From positions 1-64,000 of the forward strand of contig JAFYZW010000143.1 in the NCBI GenBank assembly GCA_017548545.1: 64,000 nucleotides of DNA. Direction: 5' to 3'. This document shows positions 34,144-41,118 of the stretch, one piece after another. This DNA is from Bacteroidales bacterium (GTDB lineage Bacteria; Bacteroidota; Bacteroidia; Bacteroidales; UBA3663). Every line of letters begins with the position of its first letter. Within the stretch, counting starts at the first letter, position 1. The position numbers and the translations under genes were made by a program. The notes below the pieces were generated by a model. It was given only the letters and a program-made list of their open reading frames with translations, had not been told where the DNA came from and searched no databases.

Positions 34144-36042
34144 ATGAAAAAGTGGCACATTGAAGACTCTGCCGAGCTCTACAATATCCATGGATGGGGT
34201 GTCAGCTATTTTGACATCAACGAGAAGGGGCATGTAGTGGTAACCCCCAAGAAGGATGGCGTGCAGGTGGACCTGCGCGAAGTGATGGACGAATTGGCGT
34301 TACGCGACATTCAGGCGCCTGTGCTCCTGCGTTTCCCCGATATCCTCGACAATCGTATCGAACGCATGTCACAATGTTTCGAAAAAGCAGCCAATGAATA
34401 TGGATACAAGGGAGAATGTTATACTGTCTATCCCATCAAGGTCAACCAGATGCAACCTGTTGTCACCGAGATGGTGAGCCATGGCAAGAAGTTCAACCTG
34501 GGATTGGAGGCAGGCTCGAAGCCCGAGCTGCATGCGGTTATTGCTGCATGCACCGATTATGATTCCATCATCATCTGCAATGGCTACAAAGACGATTCCT
34601 TTGTCGAACTGGCCCTACTTGCCCAGAAAATGGGCAAACGGATCTTCATTGTTGCCGAGAAACTCAACGAACTCGAGATCATCGACCATATAGCCAAACG
34701 GCTTAATGTGCGTCCCAACATCGGCATACGCATCAAACTTGCCTCTTCGGGCTCTGGCAAATGGGAGGAGTCGGGCGGTGATGCCTCGAAGTTCGGTCTA
34801 ACCAGCTCCGAATTGCTCGAAGCCGTCGAATACCTCGAATCACACGGCCTGAAGGACTGCCTCAAGCTCATCCATTTCCACATCGGTTCACAGGTCACCA
34901 ACATTCGTTATGTCAAGACTGCCATCCGCGAAGCCTCGCAGTTCTATGTGCAGCTCCGCAAAATAGGATTTGACGTGAAGTTTGTTGATGCCGGTGGTGG
35001 ACTGGGTGTAGATTACGACGGTACACGCAGTGCCTCAAACTGCTCATCGGTCAACTACTCCATACAAGAGTATATCAACGACATCATGTACCAGATCATG
35101 GAGGCTGCCGACAAGAATGATCTTCCACACCCCAATATCATCACCGAATCGGGGCGTTCGCTGTCAGCACATCACTCCCTACTCGTTATGGAAGTTCTTG
35201 AGACCGCCTCGCTGCCCGAGATGCCCGAAGATTGGGAGGTCGGTCCCGACGACCACGACTTGGTGAAGGAACTCTACGAGATTTGGGATACCCTGACACA
35301 GCGATCAGCCCTCGAGTCGTGGCACGATGCACAACAGATACGCGACGAAGTTCTCCAGCTCTTCAGCCACGGCATCATCGACTTGAAGACGCGTGCACAA
35401 ATTGAGAAACTGTTCTGGAGTGTCACTCGTGAGATTAACAATCTCATTTCGGGCATGAAGCGCGTACCTGAAGAATTGCATTCCATTCCTAAACTACTTG
35501 CCGACAAGTATTATTGCAATTTCTCGCTTTTCCAGTCACTTCCCGACATGTGGTCTATCGACCAGATCTTCCCCATCATGCCTCTGCAGCGTCTTAATGA
35601 GCGACCCGACCGCAAGGCCACGCTGCAAGACATGACATGTGACTCGGATGGCAAGGTGCAAAGCTATATTGCCGAGAACCAGATCGTCAATGCCATGCCG
35701 ATCCACTCGCTGAAGAAGAATGAAAAATACTACCTCGGAGTCTTCCTTGTGGGAGCATATCAAGAAATCCTAGGAGACCTCCACAACCTCTTCGGTGATA
35801 CCAACGCCGTTCATATCTCAGTCAATAAGAGCGGTTACGAAATAGACCAGACCATCGATGGAGAAACCGTTCAGGATGTATTACGATGGGTGGAATACGA
35901 CACCAAGAAAATGGTTCGTACACTAGAGACATGGGTCACCAAATCGGTCAAGACGGGACGAATCTCACTCGAAGAAGGAAAGGAGTTCCTCAATAACTAT
36001 CGCAACGGACTCTACGGCTATACCTATCTCGAAAAAGATTGA
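34144..36042 (+). CDS. speA: Biosynthetic arginine decarboxylase
   Basis: 632 residues. Starts MKKWHIEDSAELYNIHGWGV. PLP Lys in YTVYPIKVNQMQPVV; KFNLGLEAGSKPEL; LIHFHIGSQVTNIRYVK; FVDAGGGLGVDYDGT; active-site region ITESGRSLSAHHS. Length and motifs match SpeA, which converts arginine to agmatine in the cytoplasm, the first step toward putrescine. Divergent from nspC across a 195-bp region; followed by a hairpin terminator. Confidence 0.97.
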   Translation: MKKWHIEDSAELYNIHGWGVSYFDINEKGHVVVTPKKDGVQVDLREVMDELALRDIQAPVLLRFPDILDNRIERMSQCFEKAANEYGYKGECYTVYPIKVNQMQPVVTEMVSHGKKFNLGLEAGSKPELHAVIAACTDYDSIIICNGYKDDSFVELALLAQKMGKRIFIVAEKLNELEIIDHIAKRLNVRPNIGIRIKLASSGSGKWEESGGDASKFGLTSSELLEAVEYLESHGLKDCLKLIHFHIGSQVTNIRYVKTAIREASQFYVQLRKIGFDVKFVDAGGGLGVDYDGTRSASNCSSVNYSIQEYINDIMYQIMEAADKNDLPHPNIITESGRSLSAHHSLLVMEVLETASLPEMPEDWEVGPDDHDLVKELYEIWDTLTQRSALESWHDAQQIRDEVLQLFSHGIIDLKTRAQIEKLFWSVTREINNLISGMKRVPEELHSIPKLLADKYYCNFSLFQSLPDMWSIDQIFPIMPLQRLNERPDRKATLQDMTCDSDGKVQSYIAENQIVNAMPIHSLKKNEKYYLGVFLVGAYQEILGDLHNLFGDTNAVHISVNKSGYEIDQTIDGETVQDVLRWVEYDTKKMVRTLETWVTKSVKTGRISLEEGKEFLNNYRNGLYGYTYLEKD

Positions 36043-36069
36043 TACAACATCCTTCTGTTTTAAAATTTG

Positions 36070-36105
36070 AAAGGCAACCGTCATCTCGACGACTGCCTTT
36101 CCTTT
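36070..36105 (+). terminator. Terminator of speA, possibly bidirectional
   Basis: AAAGGCA pairs with TGCCTTT and an inner CGTC pairs with GACG; CCTTTT follows. It may also end the candidate minus-strand RNA that starts near 36200. Confidence 0.75.
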
Positions 36106-36200
36106 TGCCTTAATAATTAATTACACATACAATTTGCTATTCACTAATTAAGAGTAATAACCTTTATATTGATTTATAAAAATCTATATGTTTCAAAATC
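36070..36200 (-). ncRNA. Candidate small RNA of about 130 nt, antisense side of the speA terminator
   Basis: A perfect minus-strand promoter (TTTG 36235-36238, 20-bp spacer, TATCTTTG 36207-36214) points into a stretch with no gene and runs into the speA terminator hairpin. The interval is AT-rich with no useful open frame. Expression is inferred. Confidence 0.4.
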
Positions 36201-36206
36201 TCGCTG

Positions 36207-36238
36207 CAAAGATAAGGGTATTTTCGAAAGTGACCAAA
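36207..36238 (-). promoter_or_regulatory. Orphan minus-strand promoter
   Basis: TTTGG at the -33 position, 20-bp spacer, TATCTTTG at -7. Exact consensus without a downstream coding gene. Confidence 0.65.
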
Positions 36239-36240
36239 CG

Positions 36241-36583
36241 TTTTTGTAACAACAATCTTTTATAATGTTCCATCACTTCCAAAGGCATTATTTCTAGCTT
36301 TATTTTGCGATTTTTGCCCCTTTTTTGAGCAAAAAAACCTCGAAACATCGATAAAATTGGTTTCTTTGACATTAAAAGTGTTCCATAGAAAGAGAAATAA
36401 TCACATCTTTTATCCCTTTTAACCAAAGGTTGCAGAAATGTTTTAAAACATGCTTTTGAAACCAATTTATGACTAATGTCACACAATGAAACAATTAAGT
36501 AACAAACACACCGCAGTTCGGCCGAATGGAATGCACAAGAGCCATTACCGGGAAGTCTTCGACGGAACTCATCATAAGCGGAT
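36241..36583. other. AT-rich intergenic stretch without a recognisable gene
   Basis: Nothing coding is supported here. It holds a perfect 14-bp palindrome, ATGTTTTAAAACAT (36438-36451), and several A/T runs. The only long frame (minus strand to 36609) starts within a terminator hairpin and has no protein-like features. Confidence 0.6.
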
Positions 36584-36714
36584 AAAAAAGCGATGCAAGC
36601 TGTCCTCATCGGGCAACTTGCATCTTGATTATCATATCTCTTAATTAGACTGCTTTAATCAAACCTAATCTCCAAGATCCAGTCTGAGTTCGTTTTACTT
36701 TTTTTCTTGATCTT
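36584..36714 (-). ncRNA. Candidate structured small RNA of about 130 nt
   Basis: Minus-strand TATCTTTG (36721-36728), with ATTG 20 bp upstream (36749-36752), lies just before the RNA. It ends in a strong hairpin: GATGCAAG pairs with CTTGCATC (36592-36599/36617-36624) with five more pairs inside, followed by GCTTTTTT. A central stem AGACTG/CAGTCT (36647-36652/36680-36685) adds structure. No coding frame. This is the best-supported of the small RNA candidates in this gene-poor region. Confidence 0.55.
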
Positions 36715-36803
36715 TCGATGCAAAGATAGGTTGTTTTCTTCAATCATACAATAGACGTTCTGTTGAATATAAAATCTCCCTATTGGGTTCTTATTCATTA
36801 TCA

Positions 36804-36821
36804 GCAAATTGCACGATTTGC
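36804..36821. promoter_or_regulatory. Inverted repeat GCAAAT-N6-ATTTGC
   Basis: Perfect 6-bp arms around TGCACG, in the otherwise featureless interval 36753-36974 upstream of the FHA-like gene. Possibly a regulator site; no direct support. Confidence 0.25.
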
Positions 36822-36974
36822 ACAGTCCAAAAATATAAAAGGTAAAAATGCATTCCTCAAGCTGCGAAAATTTGAGCTATAGAAACTTTTCTATTTCATT
36901 TGACAGTTAATAAATTGTATCCTGTTACAAAAAGAATTTATGTCGTTTCTCTTGCTAGTTTAAATAATTAACCT

Positions 36975-36982
36975 TATCTTTG
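36975..36982 (+). promoter_or_regulatory. -7 promoter element for the FHA-like gene
   Basis: TATCTTTG, 39 bp before the ATG at 37022, with a TTGC-like -33 box. Confidence 0.6.
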
Positions 36983-37021
36983 CAGCGCAATAATTCTCAT
37001 CAATAAATAACGACAATCACT

Positions 37022-37459
37022 ATGACTGACCCCACGCTCATTGTCTCTATCCCCGAACGAAAACCGCTCATCTATCGTCTGACAGATTTTCTGATCCAAG
37101 GACGTACTCTAGTAACCTTGGGAAAGAAATGTGACGAGGTTTACAACTGCATCGATATTGATGCCGACAATGTTAGCCCCTTCCAATGCCAGTTTGCCAA
37201 AGACGATGAAGGAAACTGGACCATACAACACGGACAGATTCGCACCGAATGTCCTCGTGGATTGATGTCGGCTCGTCAGATTGCATGCAATAGTTGTCCA
37301 GGCAGATGTGTCAACATACGTCCTGGTCGTCCCAACTACTTCTGGAGACATCCTGAACAGGTGACCTTGCTCAATGACACTCCCCTCGACGATGAGAAAC
37401 ACCTGCTGAATCCTACCGATATCATCCGCATAGCCGAAGTGGAGATCACCATCCGATGA
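37022..37459 (+). CDS. Diverged FHA-like domain protein with a Cys-rich insert
   Basis: 145 residues, no signal peptide or membrane segment. The order FLIQGRTLVTLGKKC, IDIDADNVSPFQCQFAKDDE, GNWTIQHGQI, then LLNDTPLDD and LLNPTDIIRIAEVEITI follows the strand pattern of an FHA phosphopeptide-binding domain. Between them lies an insert with four Cys (TECPRGLMSARQIACNSCPG then RCVNIRPGR). The conserved FHA Arg and Ser that hold phosphothreonine are not clearly present, so binding may be lost or altered. It stands alone between candidate small RNAs. Function unknown; the FHA call is by pattern only. Confidence 0.55.
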   Translation: MTDPTLIVSIPERKPLIYRLTDFLIQGRTLVTLGKKCDEVYNCIDIDADNVSPFQCQFAKDDEGNWTIQHGQIRTECPRGLMSARQIACNSCPGRCVNIRPGRPNYFWRHPEQVTLLNDTPLDDEKHLLNPTDIIRIAEVEITIR

Positions 37460-37477
37460 CAATCTGAACAAGGGGAC

Positions 37478-37552
37478 TAAAAAAATCGCGGGCTGTCTCA
37501 CGACAGCCCACAATCACAAAATCATTCACTTATTGTTACCATTTATTGCCTT
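37478..37552 (-). ncRNA. Candidate small RNA of about 75 nt, antisense-side neighbour of the FHA-like gene
   Basis: Minus-strand promoter (TTTG 37587-37590, 20-bp spacer, TATCTTTG 37559-37566) leads to a perfect hairpin GGGCTGTC-GTGA-GACAGCCC (37489-37508) followed by seven T residues. No start codon with a useful frame lies between. The hairpin may also terminate the FHA-like gene on the other strand. Confidence 0.55.
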
Positions 37553-37558
37553 ATGGCG

Positions 37559-37590
37559 CAAAGATATAGCATTTCCCAATACACTCCAAA
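37559..37590 (-). promoter_or_regulatory. Orphan minus-strand promoter of the 75-nt candidate RNA
   Basis: Exact TTTGG / TATCTTTG pair with 20-bp spacer; the only downstream element before the converging gene is the hairpin terminator. Confidence 0.65.
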
Positions 37591-37935
37591 TAATATTGGC
37601 TCATTTTTCCTATTTCATAACGAATCGCCCATTTTTCCCTATTAAAATTTTTGATTGTGGGCAAATAAGTATAAAAAACAAGCATATTTTAGCCTTCTCT
37701 TGCTCTAATCTGCGTATATGATTATCAAACAGCGAAAACAGCGATACGAGAGCCTCTCTCATGTCTTCCTTATATGCATAGATTGGATACTATGCATGAC
37801 AATCTCGGCAGTTAAGTCATCAGATTATTAGAAAAACTGACAAAGAAGACCATCATTTTAAAAAAACTCGCTATATTTGTAAACTTTTATTACATAAACA
37901 CTTCATTCGAAAACAATTATACTATTGCATACGCT
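37591..37935. other. Intergenic stretch with one hairpin and a promoter
   Basis: No gene is supported. It holds the perfect inverted repeat ATGCATAG / CTATGCAT (37774-37781/37790-37797, 8-nt loop) and a TATATTTG -7 box at 37872-37879 that should serve the aminotransferase operon at 37936. Confidence 0.55.
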
Positions 37936-38973
37936 ATGATTTTTTTAGATCGCAATGAATTCAATTTCAAGCCTTCGCAGAAGGTGATTGATGCTGTTAA
38001 GAACTTCTCCCCCGAGGATCTATGCTTCTACACCCGCATCTACGACCAGGGCAAGAAGAGTGTCGTTTCGGTTCGCCTTAGTGAGATCTATGGTGTTCCC
38101 GAGTCGCAGGTACTATTGGGCTATGGCGGCGAGGATATCCTCAAGAACGTCGTCCACTATTATCTCACCAAGGACGACAACCGCTCCATCCTCATACCCG
38201 AGTTCTCGTGGTGGTACTACAACCGCATTGCCAGCGAATGTGGAGGCGAAACCCATATGTATCCCCTCCACGAAATGGAAGACACTTTCGCCTATGATGT
38301 GGACGAAGTGATTGACTATACGTGCCGTGTACATCCACGTATGCTCCTCATCGCTTCGCCCAATAATCCCACTGGCAACAGCCTGACTCCCGATGAGATC
38401 ACGCGGATCATGGAGAACATCCCCTCCGACACCATGGTGCTCATCGACGAAGCATACGCGTCGTTTATCTCAGCCGACACCCAATATATAGCCCCATTGG
38501 TCGAGAAACATAGCAATCTCATCATCTCACGTACTCTCTCGAAATTTTATGGACTTCCCGGTCTGCGCATGGGCTTCGGCTTCATGGGCAAGGGACACGA
38601 CGGTTTCCTCAACTATGCCAACAAATATCTCGGTTACAACCGTTTCTCAGAGGCTGTGGCACTTGCTGCACTCGAAAGCGACGAACATTATCGCGACGTA
38701 GCCAATCAGATGCAGTGGGACCGAGATCTCTTCAAGAAGGAACTAGGCGACCTTCCCGGCTTCAAGGTTTATAAGTCGGTGGCCAACTTCATTCTCATCA
38801 AATATCCCATCGAAATCAAGGAGGCACTCCAAGAAGCCCTTCGCGTGCAGGAATACAAGATCAAGTTCATGTCCGATAAGGGCCTTGAATCCTGCCTCCG
38901 CATCACGTTGGGCCGTCCTGAGCAAATACAAGTGGTTGTCGATACAATCAAAAAAGTATATCTTTCTCGATGA
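37936..38973 (+). CDS. HisC-like PLP-dependent aminotransferase (fold type I)
   Basis: 345 residues. Motifs: GYGGEDILKNVVHYYL, LIASPNNPTGNSLTPDEI (class I/II signature), VLIDEAYASF, and the PLP Lys in SRTLSKFYGLPGLRMGFGF, ending LRITLGRPEQIQVVVDTIKK. This is the histidinol-phosphate aminotransferase/CobD-like group. It overlaps the LicC-like gene by four bases (ATGA), with LicD next, and no his genes are near. By context it may form a phosphorylated amino alcohol for the two following enzymes rather than act in histidine synthesis; alternatively it is an ordinary hisC paralogue. Confidence 0.85.
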   Translation: MIFLDRNEFNFKPSQKVIDAVKNFSPEDLCFYTRIYDQGKKSVVSVRLSEIYGVPESQVLLGYGGEDILKNVVHYYLTKDDNRSILIPEFSWWYYNRIASECGGETHMYPLHEMEDTFAYDVDEVIDYTCRVHPRMLLIASPNNPTGNSLTPDEITRIMENIPSDTMVLIDEAYASFISADTQYIAPLVEKHSNLIISRTLSKFYGLPGLRMGFGFMGKGHDGFLNYANKYLGYNRFSEAVALAALESDEHYRDVANQMQWDRDLFKKELGDLPGFKVYKSVANFILIKYPIEIKEALQEALRVQEYKIKFMSDKGLESCLRITLGRPEQIQVVVDTIKKVYLSR

Positions 38974-39731
38974 AAGCCCTCATCCTTGCCGCCGGCACAG
39001 CTTCACGCCTACGCCCATTGACCAACGACACACCCAAGTGCCTCCTTCGAGTGGGTCAGCGCTCCTTGCTCCAACGCTCCATGGATGCGCTGATTCAAAA
39101 CGATATTCGCCAATTTGTCATCGTCACGGGATACTTACACGAGAAGATTGAGCAATTTGTGAGTCAGCAGTATGGCGACAGCATCCAAGTCTCCTTCATC
39201 CACAACGACATCTTCGCGTCGACCAATAACATTTACTCCTTATGGTTGGCACGTCCTTCCGTCGAAGGCGAAGATGTGCTGTTACTCGACAGCGACCTTC
39301 TCTACGACCCGCAAATCATCACGCGCATCCTTGCCGAAGATGCTCTCAACGTACTAACTCTCATTCGTCATCCGTTAGGCGAAGAGGAGATGAAGGTGGT
39401 TACCGCCTCCAGCCGCAACCATGCCAAGGGTGTAACTTCCGATACCATCCTTGAGATCAGTAAGACCTGTAATCCCGACGAGGCTGCAGGCGAGAGCCTC
39501 GGCATCGAAAAGATGTGTCCTGCCTACAGTCGTTGTCTCTACTCCGAACTCGACAAGATGATGAACCAGGAACATCTCGAGAACAAGTTCTATGAACTCG
39601 CCTTCGAGCGCCTCATTCCTCAAGGACATACATTCAGCGTGCTCGATGTCACTGATCTCTTCAGTTGCGAACTCGACACCGTCGAGGATTTCGAGAATGC
39701 CAAGCAAAAAATACCCGCATCACTCTATTGA
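38970..39731 (+). CDS. LicC-like nucleotidyltransferase (phosphocholine cytidylyltransferase family)
   Basis: 253 residues. NTP-transferase start MKALILAAGTASRLRPLTND followed by TPKCLLRVG, FIHNDIFASTNNIYSLWLAR, and the metal-binding region VLLLDSDLLYDPQI. This arrangement fits LicC-type enzymes that activate phosphocholine or related phospho-amino-alcohols with CTP. The neighbouring LicD supports that. It overlaps the aminotransferase stop and ends two bases before the LicD start codon. Confidence 0.85.
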   Translation: MKALILAAGTASRLRPLTNDTPKCLLRVGQRSLLQRSMDALIQNDIRQFVIVTGYLHEKIEQFVSQQYGDSIQVSFIHNDIFASTNNIYSLWLARPSVEGEDVLLLDSDLLYDPQIITRILAEDALNVLTLIRHPLGEEEMKVVTASSRNHAKGVTSDTILEISKTCNPDEAAGESLGIEKMCPAYSRCLYSELDKMMNQEHLENKFYELAFERLIPQGHTFSVLDVTDLFSCELDTVEDFENAKQKIPASLY

Positions 39732-39732
39732 T

Positions 39733-40557
39733 ATGGCCACCTACGACATTCGCCCCCTGCAGTTACGTATCCTGCGCATCCTCCTCGCTGTCCAACAGGT
39801 GTGCGAAGAGCATCACCTGCGCTATTTCATTATCGCTGGTACGCTCCTTGGTGCCGTGCGCCACAAAGGTTTCATCCCCTGGGATGACGACCTCGACATA
39901 GCCATGCCGCGTCGCGATTATGATCTGTTGTGCAAGCATGCCAGCGAGTGGCTCCCCGCTCCATACGAGATGGTGAGCTTCGAGACCGATCCCGAAAACT
40001 ATCCCCTCCCCTTCGCCAAGATACAAGATGCCAGCACCACGCTCATCGAGCGTATGCACCTCAAATACCTTGGTGGCATCTATATTGACCTCTTCCCCCT
40101 CGACGGCATGCCCAAGAGCGGGTGGCTCCGTCGTCTCCATTTTATGCGCTACGAATGGTATAAGCGCGCCCTCTACCTCGTGCATCGCGACCCCTACAAG
40201 CATGGCCACGGGCCGTCAAGTTGGGTTCCTCTACTCAGTCGTAAGCTTTACACCATGCAGGAGATACAGCACAAATTGAGTCAAATGCAGCATCAATGGG
40301 ACTACGATTCCTGCGATTACGTGGTCGATCATGACGACGGACTGAAGGGAGTTATGGCGAAGTCCATTTTGGGCAAACCGACCCCAATCGCCTTCGAGGA
40401 TGCAATAGTCTGGGGCGTCGAGCATCCTCACGAATATCTTTCGCAAAAATATGGCGATTATATGGTAATTCCTGATGGAGATCATCAGCGCCAGCACAAC
40501 TTCCACCTCCTCGACCTCGATATGCCCTATCGAGAGTATTCTCAAGAAAAACAATAA
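39733..40557 (+). CDS. LicD-family phosphotransferase
   Basis: 274 residues from the ATG at 39733 (the frame is open upstream inside the LicC-like gene). LicD hallmarks: YFIIAGTLLGAVRHKGFIPW, DDDLDIAMPRRDYD, then GGIYIDLFPLDGMPKSGWL and a C-terminal YGDYMVIP. LicD enzymes move phosphocholine or a similar group from a CDP-activated donor to a glycan. As third gene of a tight operon with an aminotransferase and LicC-like enzyme, it likely decorates LPS or capsule. Confidence 0.9.
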   Translation: MATYDIRPLQLRILRILLAVQQVCEEHHLRYFIIAGTLLGAVRHKGFIPWDDDLDIAMPRRDYDLLCKHASEWLPAPYEMVSFETDPENYPLPFAKIQDASTTLIERMHLKYLGGIYIDLFPLDGMPKSGWLRRLHFMRYEWYKRALYLVHRDPYKHGHGPSSWVPLLSRKLYTMQEIQHKLSQMQHQWDYDSCDYVVDHDDGLKGVMAKSILGKPTPIAFEDAIVWGVEHPHEYLSQKYGDYMVIPDGDHQRQHNFHLLDLDMPYREYSQEKQ

Positions 40558-40614
40558 TCCTTATCGGTATTTTCAAACATATCCCGATTTATAATCATTT
40601 AATACCAACACTTT

Positions 40615-40989
40615 ATGAGCAACGTAAACGAAATTTACAAATGCAAGGAATGCGGCCTGATGGTAGAAGTGGTTATCGCAGGTGATTGCGCTCCCGAATG
40701 CTGTGGCAAACCCATGCAGCTACTCAAAGAGAACACTACCGACGGTGCTAAAGAGAAACATGTCCCCGTGGTAGAGAAGACCGGCGATGGTTTCCGTGTC
40801 AGAGTAGGTTCTGTGGATCATCCGATGACTGAGGCTCACTATATTCAGTGGATCGAACTCGTCACCGAAAACGGAGTGCTTCGCCAACACCTTACTCCAC
40901 AAGACCAACCTATTGCCGAATTCAAGACCGATGCCAAGGTAGTCTATGCACGCGAATTCTGCAATCTTCACGGACTATGGAAATCCTGA
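40615..40989 (+). CDS. dfx: Desulfoferrodoxin (superoxide reductase)
   Basis: 124 residues with both iron centres. Centre I: Cys10, Cys13, Cys29, Cys30 (KCKECG ... PECCGKPM). Centre II: Glu47-Lys48-His49 (the conserved EKH), further His residues in VDHPMTEAHYIQWI, and Cys116 and His119 in REFCNLHGLW. It reduces superoxide to peroxide in the cytoplasm of anaerobes. It has its own terminator and is 57 bp after licD. Confidence 0.96.
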   Translation: MSNVNEIYKCKECGLMVEVVIAGDCAPECCGKPMQLLKENTTDGAKEKHVPVVEKTGDGFRVRVGSVDHPMTEAHYIQWIELVTENGVLRQHLTPQDQPIAEFKTDAKVVYAREFCNLHGLWKS

Positions 40990-41064
40990 TTCCTCACTCG
41001 AATCATCTCTCCTGTCATCAATTCCGAACAAAACGGACTATGGTTTGAACCATAACTGAACCAA

Positions 41065-41097
41065 ATGAAGCCTGGACAAACAATGTCCTGGCTTCAT
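41065..41097 (+). terminator. Terminator of desulfoferrodoxin
   Basis: ATGAAGCC pairs with GGCTTCAT and GACA with TGTC around AACAA, followed by CTTTAT. Confidence 0.82.
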
Positions 41098-41118
41098 CTT
41101 TATCTATAACCTCTCCCA

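Noticed and set aside
36438..36451. Perfect palindrome ATGTTTTAAAACAT as an operator
   Set aside because: In an AT-rich stretch a 14-bp palindrome of this composition is expected by chance at low stringency, and no promoter is adjacent.
36193..36609. Minus-strand open frame of 138 codons
   Set aside because: Its start codon lies inside a terminator hairpin with T-run, composition is AT-rich and unlike the neighbours, and no domain or signal is visible. The small RNA interpretation fits better.
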